Part shown: one piece after another, positions 11,938-21,879 of the stretch
How the letters are laid out: each line of letters begins with the position of its first letter
Position numbering within the stretch: the first letter of the stretch is position 1
Assembly: GCF_001625305.1 (NCBI RefSeq)
Contig: NW_017804131.1
Span: forward strand, 3,134,947 to 3,198,946
Origin: Branchiostoma belcheri
Taxonomy: Eukaryota > Chordata > Leptocardii > Amphioxiformes > Branchiostomatidae
Direction: 5' to 3'
Length of the DNA stretch: 64,000 nt
The notes under the pieces: generated by a model
What the model was told of the DNA's origin: nothing
Database searches by the model: none
What the model saw: only the letters and a program-made list of their open reading frames with translations
Program-made: the position numbers and the translations under genes

Positions 11938-13490
11938 ACCTCCATGACATGTTTAGTGCTGTCGTAAATCTTATGCATGGTGATGACCGCCTGTAAATAA
12001 TTTACATTTACAATCCTGCTCATTAGCAAAATATTTAAGTAAATTATTCACATGACCCCTGCCTAGTGACATGCAACACATACACTTGTGAATTCCCTAT
12101 CAATTTTGGCATGGGCAAGGTATGATACTGTTGCAAGCACGACCTCTAACATACCTTTGGCAAATCATGTTAACCGTCCAAACTGACTTGTTACACATTT
12201 CACTGCAATTATCCAAATTATAACAGCCCCATTTGCATATATTATATCAGTTGATCATGTTTTCCACCAAAAGCCAGGATCATCTTAACTAAGAAAAAGT
12301 CTACTCTAGCTTTTCCTCATAAATTATGTAAAATACGGTCCTGATTTGAATAAATTGTGTTTAGAGATGTTCACCTTCACTTAACTGCCAATCATGGAAC
12401 ACTATCCCACTATTAGATTGTAGCAATTTCACATTGCTTATGCAAATTATGTCTACTCTAAAACAGTTCTACTCGGTAACCCGTAACCCAGGTTTGGCTC
12501 CCCATAGCTCGGCGATCGTTGTAGATTTTCAAGTAGGTCTTGAATTGTTCAAAAACCCTTGGGATTGTAGTGTTTTTCGGCGTGGTGAAGTTAGACGGCC
12601 AGCGAAGCGTTTTTTTGTATTAGTCCGCGAGCAAGGGTGATGCGGTTTGTCGCCTGATGACCCAAATAACCGCGTTCTATGTGGAATTTCAAGGCATTCG
12701 CGTAACCGGATTTTGCGAAAAACTTATCGCAACAACTTATATTTTTCCCGTCTTTTCAGAAACAGGAATTAGTAAGCTATTTCAGCATATAAGCCGTTAG
12801 CCTGGGAAAGTTCGTTTTTTCCAAGCAGGTCCGTTGAAAAAACTGCAAAAAAACTATATTTTCGACGGACAATAACCAAAATTCTATCGGAAGCCGGCTG
12901 GAAACCTCCGTTGACTGATGTAATGAGATTTCCCGGCGTACTTTTCTTGGCGGAGTTGTAGCCCTTTGGTCTGTGGGTGTCCACCGGCTCCAAAATCGTG
13001 AAAAAAAACTCCGGTCCGAGACCATAATAGCCTTAATTTGGAACACACCAGATATATAAAATATCCTCATTAATAATGCAAATTTGATCCTGATTTGCAT
13101 AATTTTGAATTAGGTATGCTAAGCATCAATTCAGCAAACTTCATATCAAAAAATCAAAAACCAGTTTTTAGCTATCCTCTCTTGAAGATTTTTAGACAAA
13201 TCGACCTTAGGGGGCCCAAACCCACGTGACTTTTTTCCGAGCACAAGAGCTACCATCCAAAACTCAAGACTCTAGCATGTCCGGAACGCGAGATATCAGA
13301 ACCGGAAGTTACGCTGCAGTACCAAGGGAAGCCACTGGGGCCCCAAAATCTAATTATTTCCAGTTTACCTCACACCCTACTAACGTACCGAGTATAAAAC
13401 CAATCCAGCCAGCCGTTCTTGCGTTATTTTCTTGACCAACAAACAGACAAACGCAACTGAAAATATAACCTCCATGACATGTCATGGAGG
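11938..13490 (+). repeat. 1.55-kb repeat element, uninterrupted copy
   Basis: The left end is TACCTCCATGACATGT. The right end contains the palindrome CCTCCATGACATGTCATGG, so the termini are inverted (ACCTCCATGACATGT facing its complement). A second copy in the same orientation lies at 14457-18682, where a 3.1-kb insertion splits it. Shared interior landmarks include CTTATGCATGGTGATGA, CAATCCTGCTCATTAGCAAA, CATATATT.TATCAGTTGATCAT and GATCGCGAGATATCA-like runs. It resembles a non-autonomous DNA transposon. No coding frame was found. Confidence 0.7.
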
Positions 13491-13936
13491 CAAGTCAGGT
13501 AACTGCAACGGACCTTCTGCTCACGTGAAAAAAATACTCTAAGTACCTCAAGAAGGGTGTAACATACATTGCAATTACATACCAGCCTATGCTGAGTATA
13601 TTCCAAGACTAATTATAATTTTCCTCAAGTAGAAGTAACGTCGCGGGGCGAGCTAAAGTATCACCATCGTAGTTAATTCAATGAAAGAATATGGGTGGGG
13701 AGGGGGTATTTGGGAATTGAAAGTAAACACAAACTAATTCTTAACCTTTCTTTATCCGTTGGGGGTGTTTCTGAGTGAAAAATGGAACCACGAGTCCTTA
13801 ATAGAGACATGTATGTGATGAACAGCAAAGTTTTGAGTAAACTGATTGAACTATCAGCAAAGTAGAATATACAAATGTTCATGAATTACGGACACTAATG
13901 CACGGACACTGATCTTTAATCACAGATCTTTGAGTC
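13491..13936. other. Upstream flank of the CARD exon
   Basis: 446 bp between the repeat copy and the CARD start codon. This is where the CARD-TIR-GTPase promoter and 5'UTR should lie. I see no clear TATA or immune-type motif. An in-frame TGA two codons before the ATG closes the leader. Confidence 0.35.
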
Positions 13937-16900
13937 ATGGAGGAAAGGCACAGAGCCCTTCTTAGTGCCAAACGACTGGAAATATCAAGTGATCTGCGGT
14001 TTAGGGACATTCGGAGACGTCTTCTAGACAGCGGAATCCTGAATGGTGAGAATCTTGACGAGATTGAGAAGCGACAATCACGTGGAGACCAAGTAAAAGC
14101 TTTACTCGACATTCTTCCTACCAAAGGACCGCATGCATTCTCGGTGTTTCGCGAAGCTCTGAATGACAGTGGTTACCCACATTTGGCACGGATCTTGAAC
14201 GATGAAAGTCAGCAAGCACCCCCAAGAGGTAACGTTATTTGTGTTTATGTATGTTCAGCTAGCTAAGGACAGTCCAATTGCATTAGCAAGTTTCATATTT
14301 TGATATAAACAATAATGGATATTGATGTTCAGAACATTCAGCGGCATGTCGGCAGAACGTACTGCCCCAGCACGAAACCCCTATTTAGAATTCCGCCTTT
14401 GGAGACGATATGTTTTTTCGACATAATATTTGAAAACTAGAGTTCGACAATCTCATACCTCCATGATATGTTTAATGCTTTCGGTATATCTTATGCATGG
14501 TGATGATCACCTGTAAATGGCTTACATTTACAATCCTGCTCATTAGCAAAATTTTTATTCTACCTAGTAAGGCCACACTGATTTAATTTTATGGATGGCA
14601 TCCGCGCGCGCATTGATTTTCGCTTGTTCTCCAAAAAAAAAAAATCATGTCTTTTGAGGCTTCACGGAACTCCGGAACTCGGCTGGAACTCGGTACAGAC
14701 TGCCGACTCATGAATGCCGCAAAAGGGCGGCTTATCGTAAAACTTCTTTGCCTGTGGCTATTGACAGGATCGTCCTGTCAATAGCAGAAAATATTGCACT
14801 GCTGACAGGATCGTCCTGTCAATAGCAGAAAATACTGCACTGCTGACAGGATCGTCCTGTCAATAGCAGAAAATACTGCACTGCTGACAGGATCGTCCTG
14901 TCAATAGCAGAAAATATTGCACTGCTGACAGGATCGTCCTGTCAATGGTAGAATAATTTGCACTGCTGACAGGATTTTTCCTGTCAGCAGTGCAAATTAT
15001 TCTACTATTGACAGGATCGATAAAATTTTGGATTTTTATTTCATACTGGAAATTTTGGGGTGGGCGCTGGTTCGTGTAGGTCTTATGTAGGTGTTATTAT
15101 GTATGCTATTAGGCCATTTTTTACGATCCTGCGCTGCGGCCCCTGCAGATCGTCGTGCATACATTGATCCCCCGCTCGGTAGCGCGCGCCTGGCCTCCCG
15201 TAAGCAATGCGGCGGCAGTGCGTGCCTGTCGCCCCGACTAGCCTCTACCAGGCACCGTGGATCGCTGGAAAAATAGTAGAAATTGGCCGAAATAAAGGGA
15301 ATATATACCAAGGTCGCCAATTGGAGCTTCTCTGGCCGGCTAACTCCCTTGGTATATATTCCCTTTATTTCGGCCAATTTCTATTATTTTTCCAGCGATC
15401 CACGGTGCCTGGTAGAGGCTAGTCGGGGCGACAGTAAGCGCTAGCCATTACAGCCCAGGCCTGTTACAGCCGGCGCCGCGGGAATGACCGGCTAGCTGAA
15501 ATGCCACACCAGCGGTATTTTCCTGGATTTGTTCCATTTGATTTCGAAGTTGTTGAAAGAATAAATAATGGATAGAGATCAACTTCTTTTTGTCTTTTTT
15601 ATTGTCTTCATCTTATGTAACTGCCTTCGTATTTCAGACAGCTTATGCATGAAATTCGCTTGTATTTATATTTTGAACATGTCTAGTTTTGACATATATC
15701 TGCTGGAGTACTCTGTATTGATAACTGTTAACGTGATGATAGCCGCCATCGTGAAACGCCTAATCTGCAGTACAGTAGCATATGCCTTCTGACTGGTTAA
15801 ACAAATGAAAACAAAGAAGAAATCATGTCAATAGAGCCCAAAATGGAAGATTTAAAAAATCCTGTCAATAGTGCCAAAAATGGCACTGCTGACAGGACGA
15901 TCCTGTCAACAGTGTCAAAAATGGCACTGCTGACAGGACGCTCCTGTCAGCAATGCAGTATTTCCTGTTATTTACAGGATCGTCCTGTCAGCAGTGCAAT
16001 ATTTTCTGCTATTGACAGGATCGTCCTGTCAGCAGTGCAGTATTTTCTGCTATTGACAGGACGATCCTGTCAGCAGTGCAGTATTTCCTGCTGTTGACAG
16101 GACGATCCTGTCAATAGCCTCAGGCAACTTCTTTTGTACTACCGCAAAACGTCAATTTTGTCGTAAATGAACCTTTTGCACATGCGTACTAGCTACAATA
16201 ACAACGTAAACCGGGAAGTTTGCAATATGGCGTCAGCGTCCTCCTCAAAAATTACGTCAAAGTGCAGAAGAAAACTGGAGGCGTTGTTGTCGAATGGTAT
16301 GCCATCGACATTGGCGAGGGGGATGTAACGTTTGCCCAGCTAGTACGAGCGACTTGTGGTAGCCAGCGAGTATCGCCCGGACAGACGTCTTTTCCAGAGC
16401 GGCCACAACGATGAGAGAAATGGGAGAGGAGTTGAGGTGGCCTTTAAGTGGGTCAGGCCATGCCATTTTTCAGTTCGGCTGTTTTGTACGTATTGTTGTT
16501 GACAAAACTGGCCTTCAACAACTAAAGCCGAAGATTGTCAACAGAAGTCAGCTTTTGAGGTAAGAATAGTTCAGTTATTTTTTTTGTTTGTTTTGTTTTT
16601 CTGATTTTGATCGAGAATCTGGGAACGCAGCGGGGCGCGTACACGTGTTATGATACAGACAAAATAAGTTGTTAATGATTTACAGTAGTTGTATGTAGAT
16701 TATAATGTTGTAATCATATGGAAAATTTCCAACAAGATGCATTTCTCATGCTAAGTTTTTGTTGATTTTCTGTTGGGTGTTTTTTTTTAAAATATTGAGC
16801 TCTCGCAAATTTTCACAAAATTTCCTCTTTGAAAAATGATTTTTATTCCTCTGTTTCACATCCGTTTTGTGCAGGGCTCTTTCATGTAGTGCACCAGGTG

Positions 16901-19900
16901 TATTACTACTCTGCGCAAGTCAAGTCTAGGGCGCTGACCATTCTGCCACTGGTCTGCTGGATGTGTGGGGAAACAAACACGCTTCCCATCCCTCCAGAGA
17001 AACTGCAAGAGTTTCAGTGCTTTCACCCAGTGTGCCATGTAGGTTAAATATTATTGTGTACCTCATGTTTTAATTGTACATTCATTCTCACCTACATTAG
17101 TAATGTTGTAACTTACAATACACTGTACTTCAATTTTATTTGGAAACATACATTCCAAGTAAATCAATTTTGAATACCATGTCATTTTTCTGTAGGTGTG
17201 CAAAGCTGGTGTTGGAGAGCGTACAAGAGTGAAGAGAAAGCTGAAGAGGAAGAGATCTAGAGAGGAAGAAGATGGACCACTAACTTTCAGGTGGGTACTG
17301 TTTCTGCTCTACCTTTTACATTTCATCTATTCAATCCCCTTGTTGTATGCACTTCTACAGGGTATAAAGTATAAACTATATACTGTATATATAATGTATA
17401 TATCTACCTTTTACGTTTTTCTGTAGGGAAAGAAAACTGCGAAGGAGGAAGCTGCGAAGGAGGAAGCTGCAAAGGAGGAAGCTGTGAAGGAGGATGAGAC
17501 CAGAATAAGATGATCTACATCTACCTCCTGCAAATAAAAACTTGTTTATTTGATGCAGTCACTGTGTCCTGTGGTTCAATCCGCATTACCGGCTTTGTAT
17601 TCCTGTGGTTAAGCAGCTATTTTTTTTTTTGGCTGGATTTTTTTTTTCGCCCTCTCGCATTAGTTTTGTGGTCCCCAGAGGATGTCATCCATAAAATTAA
17701 ATCAGTGTGGCCTAACATGCAACGTGAAATCCTTATCATTTGGCATGGACAACGTATGATGTTGTTGGTTATATGCAAGCACGGCCCCCGACATATCTTT
17801 GCCAACTCATGTTTGCCTTCCAAGCTGACTAATTATACATTTTTCACTGCAAATATTCAAATTATACGAGGCCATTTGCATATATTGTATCAGTTGATCA
17901 TACTCTCCACCCAATGACAGGGTTATCTTAAGAAATAAGGCTATTCTAGCGTTTCCTCATAAATTATGCAAATGAGGTCCTGATTTAAATAAATTATGTT
18001 TAGTGATGTTCACCTTCACTGAACTTCCAATTATTGCAAGTATTAAATTCCCAGCAGTTACCACCATAAAATTGCACCAATTTTCCATCAATTATGCAAA
18101 TTAGGTCTTCATTTACATAATCGATATCTACCAATGACCTTGTCGTTCTCAATAACACATGTCTATAGAGTTTTATAGCCCTAATATGAAATACAGCAGA
18201 TTTATAGAATGTCCTCATTAATTATGCAAATTAGATCCTGATTTGCATAATTTTATTATGATTATATCAAGCGTCACTTAAGCTACCTACATACCAAAAA
18301 TCATGACGATCCATCAAGCGGTTGTTCAGTTATCCTCTCTCGAAGATTTTCAAAGAAACCATCCTGCAGTTCCAGAACAAGCTGCTAGGGGGCCCAAACT
18401 CACGTGACTTCTTCCCGAGCACAAAAGCTACCTTCCATCCAAATTTCACGACCCTAGCTTGTCCAGATCGCGAGATATCAAAACCGGAAGTTGCGCTGCA
18501 GTACCAAAGGAAGCCACTAGGGGGCCAAAAATCTAATCATTTCCAGTTTTCGTCACACCCTACCAACACACCAAGTATGAAACCGATCCATCCAGGCGTT
18601 CTTGAGTTATCTTGTTGACCAACAGACAGACGGACAGACAGATAAACGCAACTGAAAATATAACCTCCATGACATGTCATGGAGATAACTACAGACGGGA
18701 TATTAACCTTATATGTGCGAATACTACCATATACGAGACATTCTACCGAAGTGCTATGCACAGTACATTGCGGCTTTCACGCATGCTGTAGTACGTTCTG
18801 CCGCCGTGCTGCTTCAAGTGTAATATGGCTCACCTGATTCGTTCTTCGGTATTTGCGCTGAAAGTTCGGCGAGCAAGTATCCTCATTCACCTGAGATATG
18901 AATAAATGAATGAATCTCTCAGTGCCTTTTAGAAGGTCACATATATGTGTCAAGTTGTTTTTATCCTGTTCCCAGAGCCACGTGTATTCATCATCCATGC
19001 AGGAGAAGACAAAGAATCATTTGTGCGTCCATTGGTCACCACGCTGCAGCAACAAGGGTTGGCCGAAAAGGATATTTTTTTCGATGATGTTTCCATCAAA
19101 CCCGGTGAAGTCATTCGGGACAGAATAATTTCGACCTTATCGAGTAAAAGTTTGGAACTCGCTGTCGTTGTCGTCAGTACATCATTCCTCAACAAACCCT
19201 ACTGGCCTAAACTGGAGTTTGAAACGTGCCTGAAAAACAACAAACGTATATTCCCCATATGGGTTGATGCTAATGACGACAGCTTCAAGGCCTTTAGTGA
19301 GTTAGTCGGGAAGTACTCTCCCACACTGAAACAGATGAGTGCAAGACGCGTACAGAGAGACCATGTAACTGACGAACTGACAAACATCGCTGCAGAAGTC
19401 GTCCAACGACTTTCTACTGTGGGACGTAGCACACCTCAGCCTGCAGGTTTGTTATATAGTTTTAAGCAAGAGTATAAATATTCAGAAAATGATATAATGA
19501 ATGAATGAATTGACAGTTACAGTATGGAAAATGTTTTTCCGGGGCAATATTTTGCAACCTCTGGAATACGTCAGAAAAGGATTGTGTTTTATTGTTTTTG
19601 TCAAAAGCAACAACCGAAAAACATTGAATGATTTTTTCTAGAAATCAGTTTGATGAGTGTTGCTGTCTTTTTCTTTACCTACAGCGATCCAAACGCTTTG
19701 GTATCTAACACCGCTATCATCCAGGGGTGATTCCGGCTCCTCAGATGACGAAACCAGCCAAGGCACACATGCGGCAGGGGTCAGTGACGAACAGGGGATA
19801 GAAGAAAAACTCAATGAGAAAAAGGCGAAGCAGCTGGAACTAGAAATGGCTCAATGGGAAAAGCGAGGGAAGGTTTTGGGGCAGCATTTGACATTATTGA

Positions 19901-21879
19901 AGAAAGCAGAAGGTCTTCTTTCAAAGGAGAAGATAGAACGAAAGACAGAAGAAATGCTAGACTGTTACTATCAGTCAAGCTTTCACATTGTTGAGGTCAA
20001 AATAGGCTACACCATTCTTCATTTTATTCCTCACAATTTGACAACTTTAGATACGTTCTGGACAGACTACAAGTCTGGACAGCTTAGTTGTAACCTCACC
20101 GACTGTCTCATCACTGACGAGATGCGAACACTTGCCGGGGAAGACTTGGTGGTGGGGGTCATCATGCTGGAAGAGCAGTACCGACAATGGACGGAGTATT
20201 TCAAAGCAGAAGGTGAGCATACCTGAAAGTTATTTGAGTACAGGAGATGGTTCGGACTTGTGCGGCATGAGTAAAATACTTCCTTTGTAGAAACGGTTTC
20301 TGTCATCCTTCATAACTGAAAGGAGAGTGATAGTCATAAAAATTCAAAGACTTACATATACAATACATCAATGACAAAGGTATGTTAAAAGGTACACACT
20401 GCTAACAGTGCACTCTATTTTGATGGTTGCAGACATTGAGATGAGAAGGCCTAAGATGACGCCCACGGCATTTCTCCAGACAATACCAGCGCCAGTCCCC
20501 CAATCTAAAGCAAAAATGGCCGACTCTGATTCAAAGATGAAAAGTCCTGAGATGAATATTCCGACAGTTTCAGAACTGCGAGTGGAAGTTCGTCAACTTC
20601 TCAAAAAAAGAAGTGAGGACTTTAACGTATTAGTTGTAGGTCGCCCTGGCTCATGCAAATCAACGCTGATAAATTCCATGAACATGGCTCTTGCGGGGAA
20701 ATGGAGTGAGTTGACTTCATTTGGGCAGGGAGGTGTACAAAACCTCACTCTGCGCCTTGACAAGGTCCCCATGTTCGAAGACCAGTTCATGACAGAGAAG
20801 GTGGAAAACTACGACAAGAAGCTTTACTTTTGGGACTGTGCTGGTATGGAGAATACAGCAGATGAGGTCTATGGGGAGTTTATCGGCCTCACTTTAGATG
20901 GAAAAGTTGAAGATAAGACAAATGTATTCGACGTTCTCAGAAAGAAGGGAGGACTGATTTCAATCAAAGATCTCCAAGAAAAGTTTCCGAAGGTGAACGA
21001 AGACAACAGGTTCAACAGGCTCCTGTTCGTTTGTGCGTGTGACGAAATGGCCCCAGAAAACTTGCTGGAACTGGTTCGGGAGACGACTGCTTCTCACCAT
21101 AACAAAGGCAGGAGTGAGTATCAATTGTTTTATATAGTTTATTATGTAAACTGACGTCACTTTTGGTACATAAAATGCTATATATCGATAGACTAGACAT
21201 TTTTACCTATTTAGATACATTTTTACCTATTCATGTACGTTACATTGCAAGCCGTTGGACACGCTTTTGCAAATAAATCAACATATTACCTTGCATTGGT
21301 CCGCCTGATTTGAAACCCATATGATATGATAAAGATCTGGTCGCAAAATTTGGCAATACATTAATTGATATTCATTAATCGAACCCATAAATCAATAGAA
21401 TTGTTTTTTTAAAAGGGCATGAATACAGACCTCCCTTTTGGGGGTAGATTTGTGTTGTCTGGAACCTGCATGCATTGTTTTACTTGGAGTCAGATAAAGA
21501 TATAATTTTACTACGTACTTGTTTCTCTATAGATATACCGGTGTTCCTGGTCTTGAGCAAGAAGGACAAAGCCAAGGACAACCAGCGCAAGTACAACGAC
21601 ACCAAGAAGACGGCGCAGAGTCTACTCAGCCTAGAGGGCAACGAGCAGAGGACCACAGAGCTGACCCTCTACCATGCGAAAATTGAGGGAAAAGATGAAG
21701 GTTGTGCCATAGATGCAAGAAAAAAGTTTTTGCCAAATGAAGATATTGACAGGAACCTCCTAATTTTCCTAATCAATCTTCTCGATGCTGCTTATGACAG
21801 GGCATTGGCACATGAACCCGAACTTGAACCTAAAGAGACCCCCAAAAAGCGATTCGGACTTAAATGCAAGCCATCATAA
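13937..21879 (+). CDS. CARD-TIR-helical linker-IFI44-like GTPase fusion
   Basis: Exons 13937-14228, 18976-19446, 19685-20212, 20433-21113 and 21533-21879 all join in phase 1, giving 772 aa without internal stops. Exon 1 (residues 1-97) is a CARD, with the C-terminal signature LLDILPTKGPHAFSVFREAL. Exon 2 (98-254) is a TIR domain: box 1 FIIHAGED at 102-109, box 2-like DVSIKPGE at 135-142, and W174 followed by E178 at the position of the TIR NADase glutamate. Exon 3 (255-430) starts Ser-rich, then a Lys/Glu coiled-coil-like helix, then a segment recalling TRADD-N-like domains (FWTDYKSGQL). Exons 4-5 hold the GTPase: GRPGSCKS at 500-507, DCAG, and SKKD. An in-frame TGA precedes the start. A signalling adaptor or sensor role is inferred. 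The weakest join is CARD to TIR, across a 4.7-kb transposon-filled intron. The GTPase could also start internally at Met459. Confidence 0.72.
14760..15018 (+). repeat. 41-bp tandem array with palindromic core (forward arm)
   Basis: About six units of exactly 41 bp. Each contains the near-perfect palindrome TGACAGGATCGTCCTGTCA, followed by an ATAGCAGAAAATA-TGCACTGC spacer. The last units degrade. It faces a similar array at 15862-16118 in inverse orientation. Confidence 0.92.
15226..15434. repeat. 87-bp-arm hairpin
   Basis: The arms 15226-15312 and 15348-15434 are reverse complements with about one mismatch (AAAATAGTAG against AAAATAATAG), around a 35-bp loop. It is centred between the two 41-bp arrays, so the whole 14.8-16.1 kb stretch is a nested inverted structure. 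Confidence 0.92.
15862..16118 (-). repeat. 41-bp tandem array with palindromic core (reverse arm)
   Basis: The same 41-bp period and palindrome as at 14760-15018, inverted (TGACAGGACGATCCTGTCA with GCAGTATTT spacers). The first units have a divergent spacer (CAAAAATGGCACTGC). Confidence 0.92.
16217..17512 (+). pseudogene. Spliced coding-like fragments inside the transposon
   Basis: Several exon-like pieces have good splice borders: an open frame near 16411-16561 ending TTGAG|GTAAGA; 16875-17041 encoding a Cys-rich stretch (CWMCGETNT ... CFHPVC); 17195-17290 encoding a Lys/Arg-rich stretch; and 17427-17512 encoding repeated AAKEE units before a TGA. An AATAAA lies near 17531. The phases of the first two pieces do not reconcile, so I treat this as a decayed element gene or a captured host fragment. 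It was not recognised as a transposase. Confidence 0.35.

Larger units (their letters stand above)
14571..17712. mobile_element. PIF/Harbinger-like DNA transposon, 3.14 kb, probably non-autonomous
   Basis: Terminal inverted repeats of about 35 bp begin GGCCACACTGATTTAATTTT and end with the complement, CAGTGTGGCC. A TAA lies directly on each side (14568-14570 and 17713-17715), which fits the TWA target duplication of PIF/Harbinger. The related uninterrupted repeat copy shows the empty site near 12061-12075 (CCTAGTGACATGCAAC). The subterminal GCGCGCGC-ATTGATTTT motif recurs in the smaller copies at 24637, 37900 and 63284. The interior holds two inverted 41-bp arrays, a hairpin and coding-like fragments, but no recognisable transposase. 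Confidence 0.8.
14457..18682 (+). repeat. Second copy of the 1.55-kb repeat, split by a transposon
   Basis: The left part (14457-14570) and right part (17713-18682) together match 11938-13490 in the same orientation and are interrupted by the element at 14571-17712. The right end keeps the palindrome CCTCCATGACATGTCATGG. It lies wholly inside the intron between the CARD and TIR exons. Confidence 0.75.

Noticed and set aside
15825..16097. 90-codon frame with repeated SCQQC-like units
   Set aside because: Translation of the 41-bp palindrome array.
14760..16118. CRISPR-like array of palindromic repeats
   Set aside because: Spacers are the same in each unit, and the setting is a eukaryotic transposon in an intron.
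16411..17512. Transposase of the Harbinger-like element
   Set aside because: No DDE-type or Myb-like signature seen; the phases of the coding-like pieces do not join.
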